From contig NZ_JRXE01000001.1 in the NCBI RefSeq assembly GCF_001267535.1, positions 156,597-220,596 on the forward strand: DNA of 64,000 nt, written 5' to 3'. The notes beneath the pieces are model-generated. The model was given only the letters and a program-made list of their open reading frames with translations. It searched no databases and was not told the DNA's origin. Shown here piece after piece: positions 17,518 to 26,906 of this stretch; within the stretch, counting starts at the first letter, position 1; each line of letters starts with the position of its first letter. The stretch is from Winslowiella iniecta (lineage in GTDB: Bacteria; Pseudomonadota; Gammaproteobacteria; Enterobacterales; Enterobacteriaceae). Both the position numbers and the translations under genes were made by a program.

Positions 17518-19332
17518 ATGAAACAAGTTAAGCGAGAAATTGGCGATCACGGGGTCATTGGCGACCTGAGAACCTGCGCGCTGATTGCTAATGATGGCAC
17601 CATCGATTACTTCTGCTGGCCCAATCTCGACAGCCCGTCAGTATTCACCGCCCTGCTCGACAGCGATGAGTCCGGGTTATTCAGCATCGCTCCCGACTGG
17701 ACCGACGCCCGCCGTCAGCAACTCTATCTGCCGGATACCAACATTCTGCAAACCCGCTGGCTGGCCAAAGAGGGCGTGGCGGAAATCACCGACTATATGC
17801 CGCTGTGCGAGGAGCAGGACAAACAGCCGCGCATTATACGCCGGGTGAAAATGGTTCGAGGTGAAGCTCGCTTTCAACTGCGCTGCGCGCCGGTGCATGA
17901 CTATGCCCGCGCCAATACGCAAGCCAGTCTGAAAGCGGGTTTAGTGGAGTTTTCCGCCGCCGGGCAGCCGACGCTGAGTCTGGCAGGCACCGAGCCACTG
18001 ACGGTTGAAGGCGCAGCCGCAGTCGCCAGCTTTACTCTGAAAGACGGTGAACACGCCGAATTTATGTTTGGCTGTGCCGATGATGATCATCTGGCAGAAC
18101 TGGAAACTGAATACTGTTTTCAGGAAACCTTTGATTTCTGGCGCAACTGGTCAGCAAAAAGTCATTATCAGGGACGCTGGCAGGAGAGAGTAAACCGCTC
18201 AGCGCTGGTACTTAAACTGCTGACCTCCTGGCAGCACGGTTCGATTGCCGCTGCCGCCACCTTTGGCCTGCCGGAAGAGCTGGGTGGCGAGCGCAACTGG
18301 GATTATCGCGCCTCGTGGATCCGCGACGCCTCTTTCAGCATGTACGCCCTGATGCGGCTCGGCTATACCTCGGAAGCACAAGATTTTACCCGCTGGGTCA
18401 GTCGCTGCGTTGAAAACAGCCATGATGAAGAAGAGAAATTGCAGGTGATGTACCGGCTGGACAGCGGCACCGAGCTGCACGAACTTGAGCTGCTGAACCT
18501 CTCCGGCTACGCGGGCTCCACGCCGGTACGCATTGGTAATGACGCCTGGCAACAAACTCAGCTGGATATTTATGGCGAACTGATGGACGCCATCTATCTG
18601 GCAAATAAATATGGCGAGGCGATTTCGCATCGCGGCTGGGAGAATGTCTGCCGGATGATCGATTACGTCTGTGAAAACTGGAACCAGCCCGATGCCGGGA
18701 TCTGGGAAATGCGCGGTGAGGCGCAGCACTTTCTCCACTCGCGCCTGATGTGTTGGGTAGCGCTGGATCGGGCGCTGCGGCTGGGAATGAAACGTTCGCT
18801 GTCGATGCCGTATGAACGCTGGGATCGGGTGCGTGGCGAGATCCGCGCCGATATCTGGAACCATTTCTGGAATGAGAAACGGGGGCATTTTACCGCCACC
18901 CGTCACGGCGATGCACTGGATGCCTCCATGCTGCTGATGCCGCTGGTGCGCTTTGTCGGTGCCACCGATCCGCAGTGGCTGGCGACACTGGACGCAATTA
19001 AGGAAAATCTGGTCAGTGATGGTTTCGTGCGTCGTTATAACGTCGAAGAGACGCCCGCCGATGGGCTGGAGGGTGAAGAAGGCGCATTTGCTGCTTGCTC
19101 TTTCTGGTATGTCGAGTGTCTGGCGCGCGCCGGTCGGGTAGATGAAGCGCATTTTGAGTTTGAAAAGCTGCTAAGTTATGCCAATCCGCTCGGCCTGTAT
19201 GCCGAGGAATTTGATACACGCGGCTATCCGCTCGGTAATACGCCACAAGCACTTAGCCATCTGGCACTTATTAGCGCCGCGTTTTTCCTTAACCGGAAAC
19301 TGAGCGGTGAGGTTCCGCTCTGGCAGCCGTAA
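17518..19332 (+). CDS. Glycoside hydrolase family 15 (glucoamylase/trehalase-like)
   Basis: A 604-residue cytosolic protein with no signal peptide. The N-terminal beta-sandwich begins IGDHGVIGDLRTCALIANDGTIDYFCWPNLDSPS (landmark near residues 7-40), typical of bacterial GH15. The catalytic (alpha/alpha)6 barrel spans about residues 230-595, with NWDYRASWIRDASFSMYALMRLG (the WIRD substrate loop) and a general acid/base pair in the GEEGAF segment near residue 520. GGGAG precedes the ATG. Members act as glucoamylases, glucodextranases or acid trehalases; I cannot choose among these from sequence. It is not part of an evident operon and is absent from this locus in E. coli. Confidence 0.88.
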   Translation: MKQVKREIGDHGVIGDLRTCALIANDGTIDYFCWPNLDSPSVFTALLDSDESGLFSIAPDWTDARRQQLYLPDTNILQTRWLAKEGVAEITDYMPLCEEQDKQPRIIRRVKMVRGEARFQLRCAPVHDYARANTQASLKAGLVEFSAAGQPTLSLAGTEPLTVEGAAAVASFTLKDGEHAEFMFGCADDDHLAELETEYCFQETFDFWRNWSAKSHYQGRWQERVNRSALVLKLLTSWQHGSIAAAATFGLPEELGGERNWDYRASWIRDASFSMYALMRLGYTSEAQDFTRWVSRCVENSHDEEEKLQVMYRLDSGTELHELELLNLSGYAGSTPVRIGNDAWQQTQLDIYGELMDAIYLANKYGEAISHRGWENVCRMIDYVCENWNQPDAGIWEMRGEAQHFLHSRLMCWVALDRALRLGMKRSLSMPYERWDRVRGEIRADIWNHFWNEKRGHFTATRHGDALDASMLLMPLVRFVGATDPQWLATLDAIKENLVSDGFVRRYNVEETPADGLEGEEGAFAACSFWYVECLARAGRVDEAHFEFEKLLSYANPLGLYAEEFDTRGYPLGNTPQALSHLALISAAFFLNRKLSGEVPLWQP

Positions 19333-19523
19333 GGCGGAAAAAAACCGCAATCCGCCAGCAAAAGCTGGCGTGCGGAGCGACAATTTTACGTAAAGTTAGT
19401 TCAACTACGAAAAATCCTGGTTCCTTCCGGGGGCATTATGCCCATATAATGTGCACCCGGTCACAGACCGGAAATTGGGTCGATTCTCTAACAGCCTTTA
19501 AAGGCGCTAACACCTGAAGAACT

Positions 19524-20657
19524 ATGAAAAAGACCATTCGCGCGATCGTCACACTGGCACTGGCATTTGCGGCATTCAGCCACTCTGCTTTTGCTGTGGT
19601 TTATCCCCTTCCGGAAAAAAATAGCCGGTTGATTGGTGAAAACCTGGAAATTACCGTTCCTCAAGACAGTAAACTGCCGCTGGAGGCCTTTGCTGCGCAG
19701 TACCAGATGGGCCTCAGCAACCTGCTTGAAGCTAACCCTGGCGTGGATGTTTATCTGCCGAAGGCCGGCAGCAAACTGATTATTCCTCAGCAGCTGATTC
19801 TGCCTGATGCGCCACGCGAAGGCATTGTGATCAACAGCGCTGAAATGCGTCTTTACTACTATCCGAAAGGCACCAAAACCGTGGTGGTTCTGCCTATCGG
19901 TATCGGTGAGTTAGGTAAAGATACGCCGATGGACTGGGTCACCAGCGTTCAGCGTAAGAAAGACGGCCCGACCTGGACCCCGACCAAAAAGATGCATGAA
20001 GAGTACGCCGCGCGCGGTGAAAAACTGCTTGATGTGTTCCCGGCAGGCCCGGATAACCCGATGGGTCTGTACGCGCTGTATATCGGTCGCCTGTACGCGA
20101 TTCACGGCACCAATGCCAACTTTGGTATCGGCCTGCGCGTCAGCCACGGCTGCGTGCGTCTGCGCGCTGACGATATTAAATGGCTGTTCGACAATGTGCC
20201 GGTCGGCACCCGCGTGCAGTTTATTAACCAGCCGGTAAAAGCCAGCGTAGAGCCGGACGGTTCGCGTTACGTGGAAATCCATAACCCGCTGTCGACCACG
20301 GAAGAGCAGTTTAATTCCCGTGAGCCGGTGCCAATCACTATCACCCCTGCCGTCAGCAAAGTGGTGGTGGATGCCTCTGTGAATCAGACGGCGATGGACG
20401 CCGCGCTGAAAGCACGTAGCGGTATGCCGACGAAGGTGACTGGATTGTCAGAAAACGGCGAATCGGCACCGATTGCGATCCCGGAAGCGGATAACGCTCT
20501 GCCGATGGAGCAGGCCATGACGCCAGCGACGCCACAGAGCGCCGGTGCTCAGTCTGCTGACGCCGCTCAGCCTACGGATAGCGAGGGTGCAGCCCCGATC
20601 ACCAATCAGGACACCACTGAAACCGGTGCGCCGGTTACCAGCGACAACCCGCTGTAA
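19524..20657 (+). CDS. L,D-transpeptidase, ErfK (LdtA) type
   Basis: Periplasmic YkuD-family transpeptidase of 377 residues. Residues 1-24 are a signal peptide (ending SAFA). A LysM-like peptidoglycan-binding segment spans about 36-90 ([11 protein letters not shown] to [12 protein letters not shown]). The YkuD catalytic domain spans about 98-235 with [10 protein letters not shown] and SHGCVRL (Cys near 212). The sequence is closest to E. coli ErfK/LdtA among the paralogues I remember. Such enzymes attach Braun lipoprotein to meso-DAP. The C-terminal 70-80 residues form an extra Ala/Pro/Thr-rich, low-complexity tail not present in ErfK (310 residues). Confidence 0.87.
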   Translation: MKKTIRAIVTLALAFAAFSHSAFAVVYPLPEKNSRLIGENLEITVPQDSKLPLEAFAAQYQMGLSNLLEANPGVDVYLPKAGSKLIIPQQLILPDAPREGIVINSAEMRLYYYPKGTKTVVVLPIGIGELGKDTPMDWVTSVQRKKDGPTWTPTKKMHEEYAARGEKLLDVFPAGPDNPMGLYALYIGRLYAIHGTNANFGIGLRVSHGCVRLRADDIKWLFDNVPVGTRVQFINQPVKASVEPDGSRYVEIHNPLSTTEEQFNSREPVPITITPAVSKVVVDASVNQTAMDAALKARSGMPTKVTGLSENGESAPIAIPEADNALPMEQAMTPATPQSAGAQSADAAQPTDSEGAAPITNQDTTETGAPVTSDNPL

Positions 20658-20663
20658 CACTGG

Positions 20664-20862
20664 ACACGGGAGCCGAAAACGGCTCCCCTGCACTATTTCT
20701 GACATCCGTTTTTTCGTAGGGGCGGCGTTCTCGCCGCCCGTGCCGAGTTTAGCACCTTGCATTCCCTCAAGACGGGAGTCGAAAACGGCCCCCCTACAGC
20801 ATTCCAGAAATTCCGATGATTGTTCCTTAAACGATCAGCATTAGCCGAAAACGGCTCACCCG
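20664..20862. repeat. Composite palindromic intergenic repeat, copy B
   Basis: The longest copy in the window, holding four hairpins: GGGAGCCG-AAAA-CGGCTCCC (20668-20687), GGGCGGCG-TTCT-CGCCGCCC (20720-20739), an imperfect GGGAGTCG-AAAA-CGGCCCCC (about 20774-20791) and AGCCG-AAAA-CGGCT (20843-20856). The spacer between hairpins 2 and 3 matches copy C in reverse complement (GCTGACCCTCGGCAC type). It follows the L,D-transpeptidase gene by about 10 bases, so its first hairpin may also end that transcript. Confidence 0.8.
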
Positions 20863-20926
20863 GGATATGTCTTTATCCAGTGAGTGACCACCTCGCCGTG
20901 GGCAAAAATACTGATAACTCATTATC

Positions 20927-20954
20927 TTGACGCTACCTGTTTAGCGCGCATAAT
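20927..20954 (+). promoter_or_regulatory. Candidate sigma70 promoter for the P-loop kinase gene
   Basis: TTGACG (20927-20932), 16-base spacer, CATAAT (20949-20954). This gives a leader of about 80 bases before the ATG at 21041. Together with copy B it accounts for most of the 383-base gap after the transpeptidase gene. Confidence 0.45.
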
Positions 20955-21040
20955 TACGCCTCCGAAAAAGCATTATCGTCAGCCTGACAGGCTGCGCGCA
21001 AAGTGGCGATAAATCTGAGTCTTAGCAACGGGCACAAAGC

Positions 21041-21577
21041 ATGAAGATCAATGTGATTGGTACCAGCGGCAGTGGCAAGTCGACCGTCGCGCGCGCCATT
21101 GCGCAGCGGCTGGCGCTGCCGTATATCGAAATGGATGCCCTGTTCTGGCAAAAAGACTGGGGTGAGAGCAGCGATCAGCAATTGTTTGCGCGTCTCGAAC
21201 AGGCGCTGCAACAGCCGGGCTGGGTACTGGATGGTAATTATAATCGCAGCCAGTCGATTAAATGGCGTGATGTCGACACCATCATCTGGGTCGATTACAG
21301 CTTTACGCGCACGCTGTATCAGGCGATCAAACGCGCCATCACCCGCTGCTGGCATCAGCAGGAACTCTGGCCGGGGACGAACTGCCGGGAGAGCTTTCGT
21401 AAAAGCTTCCTGAGCCGCGATTCGATTATTCTCTGGACGCTAAAAACCTGGCGACTCAACCGGCGGCGTTATCAGGCACTGCTTTGCGACAGTCGCTTTC
21501 AACACCTGCATTTTGTGCGCCTGACCTCGCCGCAACATAGCCGCCAGTTTATCGCCGGATTGACGCCCGCAGCTTAA
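21041..21577 (+). CDS. Small P-loop NTPase, adenylate-kinase-like
   Basis: A 178-residue cytosolic protein starting directly with a Walker A motif, GTSGSGKST (about 7-15). The segment LPYIEMDALFWQKDW (about 27-41) and WVLDGNYNRS resemble the group annotated as AAA-family ATPase or topology-modulation protein, related to adenylate and shikimate kinases. The substrate is unknown. Its stop codon overlaps, tail to tail, the stop of the following MFS gene by four bases. The basic, Trp/Arg-rich C-terminal half is typical of the family. Not present at this place in E. coli. Confidence 0.7.
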   Translation: MKINVIGTSGSGKSTVARAIAQRLALPYIEMDALFWQKDWGESSDQQLFARLEQALQQPGWVLDGNYNRSQSIKWRDVDTIIWVDYSFTRTLYQAIKRAITRCWHQQELWPGTNCRESFRKSFLSRDSIILWTLKTWRLNRRRYQALLCDSRFQHLHFVRLTSPQHSRQFIAGLTPAA

Positions 21578-22767
21578 CCCGCCGGGCTTCGCTGCGGCAA
21601 ACTCAACAACCGCAAGGTGATCAGCACCGCCGTCAGCACCACCCCTGCCGCGGCCAGATATACCGACTGCATCCCCCAGTGTCCAATCAGAATGCCGGCT
21701 ACCGGACCGGTGAGACCGAGTCCCAAATCAAGGAAAGCGGAATAGGTTCCCAGCGCACTGCCCTGGTTTTGCGGCTGCACCTGTTTCACCGCTTCCACTC
21801 CCAACGCCGGGAACACCAGCGAGAAGCCTGCGCCGGTCATAAATGCGCCGACGTCCACCAGCCACGGCGTTGCCGCCTGCCAGATAATCAGCAAGCCAAC
21901 ACACTCGATGAGGAATGACACCAGCGACACTTTCAGGCCACCAAAGCGGGTAATCATATTGCTGAATACCAGCCGCATCGCAATAAAGCCGAGGCTAAAC
22001 AGCGTCAGGGCAAAAGCCGCGCCGCTCCAGTCACGACTGGCGAAATAGAGGGTGATAAAGGTGGCAATGACGCCAAAACCGATGGTGCCGAGCCCCAGTC
22101 CGAGACCGTACAGCCAGACGCGGGAAAACACCTGATGGAACGGAATGCGGTTAGCCACCGTCACCTTAATCGCCGGTTTTTTACTGGCCATCCAGAATCC
22201 CACCACCGCCATCAGAATAATCAATGAGGCAAAACCGGCGATACCGAACAGCTGATTCAGCATCACGCCAAGCGGCGCGCCAATCGCCATCGCCAGATAG
22301 GTGGCCACGCCATTCCACGAGATCACCCGCGCGGTTTGTAATGAGCCGACCACATTAATGCCCCATAATGTGGAACCGGTGCTGGTAAAGCTCTCGCCAA
22401 CGCCGAGGAATACTCGCCCCAGCGCCAGCAGCAGCAGACTCAACCACGGCAGCGTCTGCGCCAGCACCGCGGCAATCGACAGCACTCCGCTCATCCCACA
22501 GCACACCAGCCCCAGCATCACGATACGTTTCGGCCCCAGGATATCCGCCAGCCGTCCCGACTGCGGGCGACTGATCAGGGTGGCAAAATACTGAATGCTG
22601 ATAATTAAACCAGCCAGAAAGGAGCTGTAACCCAGCTGGTTATGGACAAATCCCGGCAGCACCGCCAGCGGTAAACCCACTGAGAGATAGCAGAAAAAGG
22701 TGAAGATAATGACCGAGATGATGCGCTTATTAAGCTGTACGTTACTGAGTGCAGGTGCTGAGGACAT
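21574..22767 (-). CDS. MFS exporter of the YhhS/YfcJ family
   Basis: A 397-residue inner-membrane transporter with twelve predicted segments. The segments LPGFVHNQLGYSSFLAGLIIS, QYFATLISRPQSGRLADILGPKR (motif A region, about 59-81) and VISWNGVATYLAMAIGAPLG match the UPF0226 group that includes E. coli YhhS and YfcJ, implicated in export of small molecules such as arabinose or glyphosate. I cannot assign the substrate here. The ribosome site is weak at ATG 22767. It converges with the P-loop kinase gene and is followed on the same strand, upstream, by nothing close; dusC lies downstream of a separate start. Confidence 0.78.
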   Translation of the reverse strand: MSSAPALSNVQLNKRIISVIIFTFFCYLSVGLPLAVLPGFVHNQLGYSSFLAGLIISIQYFATLISRPQSGRLADILGPKRIVMLGLVCCGMSGVLSIAAVLAQTLPWLSLLLLALGRVFLGVGESFTSTGSTLWGINVVGSLQTARVISWNGVATYLAMAIGAPLGVMLNQLFGIAGFASLIILMAVVGFWMASKKPAIKVTVANRIPFHQVFSRVWLYGLGLGLGTIGFGVIATFITLYFASRDWSGAAFALTLFSLGFIAMRLVFSNMITRFGGLKVSLVSFLIECVGLLIIWQAATPWLVDVGAFMTGAGFSLVFPALGVEAVKQVQPQNQGSALGTYSAFLDLGLGLTGPVAGILIGHWGMQSVYLAAAGVVLTAVLITLRLLSLPQRSPAG

Positions 22768-22833
22768 GGTAAAACCGTTTTAACCGGTGGGGGTGGAAAT
22801 TATATGATACCCATCAATGGTTAAGAGATCCTG

Positions 22834-23769
22834 TTAAGATTGTTGCGAAATAATTGTGGCAATCTCAGCCGAGGTTTTTAACGCACGAATCTCACTGAAC
22901 AGATCGGTCGCCTCGACATACTCTTTACGCAGATAGCCCAGCCACTGCTTAATGCGCGCTACATGATACAGCCCGGTGTCGCCCTGCTTCTCCAGCCGGG
23001 TATATTTTTGTAGTAATTGCACCACCTCAGGCCATGGCATGCGCGGTTCATTATATTTAATCACCCGGCTGAGATTCGGCACATTCAGCGCGCCGCGGCC
23101 AATCATCACCGCATCGCAACCGGTGACGGCGAGACAATCCTGCGCGCTTTGCCAGTCCCAGATTTCACCATTGGCAATCACCGGAATGCTTAAGCGCTGG
23201 CGGATCTCGCCAATCGCCTGCCAGTTAATGCGTTCAGCTTTATAGCCATCTTCTTTAGTGCGGCCATGTACCGCCAGTTCGGTCGCGCCAGCCTGTTGTA
23301 CCGCATCGGCGATTTCAAACTGGCGATCGCCGGAATCCCAGCCAAGGCGTATCTTAACCGTTACCGGCAGTTCGCCCGGTACCGCTTCACGCATCGCTTT
23401 GGCAGCGCGATATATCAGTTCGGGATCTTTCAGCAAGGTGGCACCGCCGCCGCTGCCGTTCACCAGTTTTGACGGACAACCGCAATTGAGATCCACGCCC
23501 CAGGATCCGAGCGCGACCGCGCGCGCCGCGTTTTCCGCCAGCCACTGCGGGTACTGACCGAGTAGCTGCACGCGCACGCGGGTACCCGATGGCGTGCGGC
23601 TGGCGTGACGCAGCTCCGGGCAGAGACGGTAAAATGATTTTTCTGGCAACAGCTGATCGACCACCCGCAAAAATTCGGTGATGCAAAGATCGTAATCATT
23701 CACTTCGCTCAGCAACTCGCGAACCAGAGAGTCGAGAACGCCTTCCATTGGAGCCAGTAAAACCCGCAT
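22834..23769 (-). CDS. dusC: tRNA-dihydrouridine(16) synthase DusC
   Basis: FMN- and NADPH-dependent enzyme that reduces uridine 16 in the D-loop of tRNA. The start at 23769 ([14 protein letters not shown]) gives 311 residues and matches E. coli DusC in register; a 10-residue longer start at 23799 is less likely. Landmarks are LLAPMEGV at the N-terminus, [21 protein letters not shown] with the catalytic Cys (about 92-112), the FMN phosphate-binding [12 protein letters not shown] and [11 protein letters not shown]. It is the last gene in the window that follows the E. coli yoh order. Confidence 0.95.
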   Translation of the reverse strand: MRVLLAPMEGVLDSLVRELLSEVNDYDLCITEFLRVVDQLLPEKSFYRLCPELRHASRTPSGTRVRVQLLGQYPQWLAENAARAVALGSWGVDLNCGCPSKLVNGSGGGATLLKDPELIYRAAKAMREAVPGELPVTVKIRLGWDSGDRQFEIADAVQQAGATELAVHGRTKEDGYKAERINWQAIGEIRQRLSIPVIANGEIWDWQSAQDCLAVTGCDAVMIGRGALNVPNLSRVIKYNEPRMPWPEVVQLLQKYTRLEKQGDTGLYHVARIKQWLGYLRKEYVEATDLFSEIRALKTSAEIATIISQQS

Positions 23770-23862
23770 GCTTGTACACTCACAAAAATTGACGCGCAAG
23801 TTTACGAGTTTTCGAAGGGATGTGAAAGCCTGGAGGCGGCAATCGCTGCCGCAGATGAAGAG

Positions 23863-23886
23863 AGGGCCAGCATCGCTGCTGGCCCT
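23863..23886 (-). terminator. Terminator-like hairpin downstream of rhlE
   Basis: AGGGCCAGCA (23863-23872), loop TCGC, TGCTGGCCCT (23877-23886): a perfect 10-bp stem ten bases past the rhlE stop. The minus strand then reads CTCTTC, a poor U-tract; the plus side has TTTATAT. Confidence 0.5.
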
Positions 23887-23895
23887 TTATATCGA

Positions 23896-25341
23896 TTAAC
23901 CGTTGTTGGACGGGTTCGAGCGACGCTGACGGGTCACATTGCTGCGTGGTGCGCCATTGCTGCCGCCTTCCGTTTTGCCACCACGGCCAGCGGATGCTGC
24001 GCCCTGCCCCTGACGACGCTGACCATTACCCTGGCTGCGTTCGCCGCTGCCCTGGCTACGATTAGCGCCCTGGCCACGTTCACCGCTGCTCTGGCCGCGA
24101 TGCCCCTGGCTCGGACCACGGCCACGACCACCGCCACCATTGCCACCGCGACCACCACCACCGCTGCCGCGACCGTTCTGAATCGGCTCAGCTTTGATGC
24201 TTGGATCCGGCTCGTAACCGTCGATGGCGATACGTGGAATTTCACGCTTCAGCACACGTTCGATATCACGCAGCAGTTTATGCTCGTCAACGCAAACCAG
24301 CGAAAGTGCTTCACCGGTGGCCGCCGCACGGCCGGTACGACCGATACGGTGAACATAATCTTCCGGTACGTTAGGCAGCTCGTAGTTAACCACATGCGGC
24401 AGCTCTTCGATATCGAGGCCACGCGCCGCAATATCGGTTGCCACCAGCACGCGAATACCGCCGTCTTTAAAATCGCTCAGTGCGCGAGTACGCGCGCCCT
24501 GGCTCTTATTACCGTGGATCGCCGCCGCGGTAATACCGTCTTTATTCAGCTGCTCCGCCAGATGGTTCGCGCCATGTTTGGTACGGGTAAACACCAGCAC
24601 CTGCTGCCAGTTATCGCGACCAATCAGGAAAGATAACAGCTCACGCTTACGCTTCTTATCCACCATATGCACATGCTGGGTCACCTGCTCGGAAGCGGTG
24701 TTACGACGCGCCACTTCAACCTGTTCAGGATTAGTCAGCAGTTTTTCCGCCAGTGACTTGATCTCATCAGAGAAGGTGGCAGAGAACAGCAGGTTCTGAC
24801 GTTTGGCAGGCAGTTTTGCCAGCACGCGGCGGATATCGTGAATAAAGCCCATATCCAGCATACGGTCGGCTTCATCAAGCACCAGCACTTCAATTTTGGA
24901 CAGGTCAACCGCGTTCTGATGTTCGAGGTCGAGCAGACGGCCCGGTGTGGCCACCAGCACATCAACGCCACCGCGCAGTTTCATCATCTGCGGGTTAATG
25001 CTCACGCCGCCGAAAACCACCAGCGAGCGGATATTCAGATATTTGCTGTAATCACGGACGTTTTCGCCCACCTGCGCCGCCAGCTCACGGGTTGGCGTCA
25101 GGATTAACGCGCGCACCGGGCGACGGCCCTTGGCGTGCGGTTCGCTGCTGCTTAACAGCTGTAACAGCGGCAGCGTAAAGCCCGCGGTTTTACCAGTACC
25201 GGTTTGTGCGCTGGCCATCAGGTCACGACCTGCCAGAACCACCGGAATCGCCTGACGCTGGATTGGCGTTGGCTCACGGTAACCCTGTTCTTCAACAGCA
25301 CGCAGAATGTCGGCGCTCAGGCCGAGAGAATCAAATGACAT
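23896..25341 (-). CDS. rhlE: DEAD-box ATP-dependent RNA helicase RhlE
   Basis: Cytosolic RNA helicase linked to ribosome assembly and RNA decay. All core motifs are visible: Q motif ([12 protein letters not shown], about 22-33), Walker A AQTGTGKT (about 45-52), [16 protein letters not shown] in [10 protein letters not shown] (about 155-164), SAT, and HRIGRTGR (about 334-341). The core ends near residue 375. The remaining 100 residues are a disordered Gly/Arg/Gln/Ser-rich tail of repeated GRG, RGG and SQG-type units, longer and more regular than in E. coli (454 residues in total), expected to bind RNA. Transcribed toward dusC. Confidence 0.95.
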   Translation of the reverse strand: MSFDSLGLSADILRAVEEQGYREPTPIQRQAIPVVLAGRDLMASAQTGTGKTAGFTLPLLQLLSSSEPHAKGRRPVRALILTPTRELAAQVGENVRDYSKYLNIRSLVVFGGVSINPQMMKLRGGVDVLVATPGRLLDLEHQNAVDLSKIEVLVLDEADRMLDMGFIHDIRRVLAKLPAKRQNLLFSATFSDEIKSLAEKLLTNPEQVEVARRNTASEQVTQHVHMVDKKRKRELLSFLIGRDNWQQVLVFTRTKHGANHLAEQLNKDGITAAAIHGNKSQGARTRALSDFKDGGIRVLVATDIAARGLDIEELPHVVNYELPNVPEDYVHRIGRTGRAAATGEALSLVCVDEHKLLRDIERVLKREIPRIAIDGYEPDPSIKAEPIQNGRGSGGGGRGGNGGGGRGRGPSQGHRGQSSGERGQGANRSQGSGERSQGNGQRRQGQGAASAGRGGKTEGGSNGAPRSNVTRQRRSNPSNNG

Positions 25342-25525
25342 AAATTAGAGTAACTCCGGGTCCGCCCTGACCGTGTTCGACGGTGCAGTTTCCAGGGGGA
25401 TAACTAGACGCCAGGCGAGCCTGACGTTTGAAAGGGGGGCACAAACTACGGTGCGTAAGCTTCTGATTGTAGCATCACCGCCGCCAACTCCCTAATGGTT
25501 CCGCTAACGGCCAGTATCGACAGAT

Positions 25526-25554
25526 AAAAAAAGAGGCTGATTGCTCAGCCTCTT
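25526..25554 (-). terminator. Intrinsic terminator of ybhQ
   Basis: AAGAGGCTGA (25531-25540), loop TTGC, TCAGCCTCTT (25545-25554). On the minus strand the stem runs into seven T residues, a textbook terminator 17 bases after the ybhQ stop. It also insulates rhlE from ybhQ transcription. Confidence 0.85.
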
Positions 25555-25570
25555 CTCTTTTTCGCCGCCG

Positions 25571-25963
25571 TCAGCTGCGCTTTTTCTGTGCGGCGCGCGC
25601 TGGTTCTTTCGCCAGTAGCGACACCACCGCCGGGCCGGCGAGCATCAGTACGCCGATTCCGCCGACCAACAGGTTGTTATGAATCACCCGTGACAGCAGG
25701 AACAGCACCAGCATCGCGGCACCAAAATAGTAAGTCGTGGTAACGTCTTCGAGAAAATCCCCGAGGTTACGTAAGCGCGGAATGCGCTGTGTCACCATCA
25801 TAGCAACGAATACGCTGCTGTACATCGCCAGTAAAACCATGCTGACCTGGATAAGCGACTGATGTTTCCAGCCCCAGACCAGGGCAGCGATAAGCAACAG
25901 ATGCAGTGAAATATGTACACAGGTTTGTCCGGTGACAATCTGAATACGGTTCGACCATTTCAT
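25571..25963 (-). CDS. ybhQ: YbhQ, inner-membrane protein of unknown function
   Basis: A 130-residue inner-membrane protein with four predicted membrane segments. The start at ATG 25963 (MKWSNRIQIVTGQT) has AGGAG six bases upstream and aligns with E. coli YbhQ (MKWQQRVRVATGLS). The C-terminal half, LEDVTTTYYFGAAMLVLFLLSR and ILAGPAVVSLLAK-like GPAVVSLLAKE, is strongly conserved. Function unknown. It lies head-to-head with ybhP, as in E. coli, but the ybhFSR efflux genes that separate it from rhlE in E. coli are missing here. Confidence 0.88.
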   Translation of the reverse strand: MKWSNRIQIVTGQTCVHISLHLLLIAALVWGWKHQSLIQVSMVLLAMYSSVFVAMMVTQRIPRLRNLGDFLEDVTTTYYFGAAMLVLFLLSRVIHNNLLVGGIGVLMLAGPAVVSLLAKEPARAAQKKRS

Positions 25964-26144
25964 CATTTTCTCCTGGCAGACCCAATACAGGGCGCCCAAG
26001 CTGTTACCGACAGGTGCCGGTGACAATTTCCTCAGACTAACGCAATTTTCGGATAATGCCGCAAATTACCGCTCATATCGGCACTCTTTTGTGACAAAGA
26101 CTACACTTTATCCTTAACAAATCCAAAAGGAGAGCGCACAGAGT

Positions 26145-26906
26145 ATGTCACAAAATGCGCAAGGATTTTCATTTAAAGTCCTGACGATTAATACCCATAA
26201 GGGTTTCAGCGCCTCAAACCGGCGCTTTATCCTGCCAGAATTGCGCGATGCGGTACGGGCAACGGCGGCAGACATTGTTTTCTTACAAGAGGTGATGGGC
26301 ACCCACGAAACGCATCCGTTGCGCGTCGAAAACTGGCCGGACACACCTCATTACGAATTTCTTGCCGATACCATGTGGAATGATTATGCCTATGGCCGCA
26401 ATGCGGTCTATCCGGAAGGCGATCACGGTAATGCCGTGCTGTCGCGTTTCCCGATTGTCGAGTACCAAAACCTCGATATCTCGGTCGAGGGCACGGAAAA
26501 GCGCGGCATGCTGCACTGTAAGTTGCGGGTGCCGGATCGTGATATCACTCTGCATGTGGTCTGCGTGCATCTCGGCCTGCGCGATGCGCACCGTTCCGCG
26601 CAGCTGGATATGATGTGCGACATGTTGCAGGCGCTACCAGCCGATGCGCCGGTGGTGGTCGCCGGTGATTTTAACGACTGGCAGCAGCGCGCCAGTCAGC
26701 GGTTGCAGCGCTGTGCCGGGCTGGACGAGGTATTCAGCCGTAAAAATGGCAAGCCGGCGCGCACCTTCCCCGCCGGCTTTCCGCTGCTGCGCCTTGATCG
26801 CATCTATGTGCGCAACGCCAGCGCCAGCCATCCGCAGGCGCTGCCGCGCAAACCCTGGTCCCACCTTTCCGATCACGCGCCGCTGGCAGTGGAGATTCAC
26901 CTATGA
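26145..26906 (+). CDS. ybhP: YbhP, endonuclease/exonuclease/phosphatase-family protein
   Basis: A 253-residue protein of the DNase I-like EEP superfamily. Metal-binding and catalytic landmarks are NTHKG (about 15-19), LQEVMG with the catalytic Glu (about 47-52), [15 protein letters not shown] (about 175-181) and [10 protein letters not shown] near the C-terminus. No signal peptide. The stop overlaps the clsB start (ATGA). In E. coli, ybhP, clsB and ybhN form one operon; YbhP supports or modifies lipid-related reactions of ClsB, though its exact reaction is not established. AGGAG lies 11 bases upstream of the ATG. Confidence 0.92.
   Translation: MSQNAQGFSFKVLTINTHKGFSASNRRFILPELRDAVRATAADIVFLQEVMGTHETHPLRVENWPDTPHYEFLADTMWNDYAYGRNAVYPEGDHGNAVLSRFPIVEYQNLDISVEGTEKRGMLHCKLRVPDRDITLHVVCVHLGLRDAHRSAQLDMMCDMLQALPADAPVVVAGDFNDWQQRASQRLQRCAGLDEVFSRKNGKPARTFPAGFPLLRLDRIYVRNASASHPQALPRKPWSHLSDHAPLAVEIHL

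Noticed and set aside
18199-19152. 317-codon open frame on the minus strand
   Set aside because: Lies wholly antisense to the GH15 gene, has no family resemblance and a composition rich in His, Arg and Gln typical of shadow frames in GC-rich genes.
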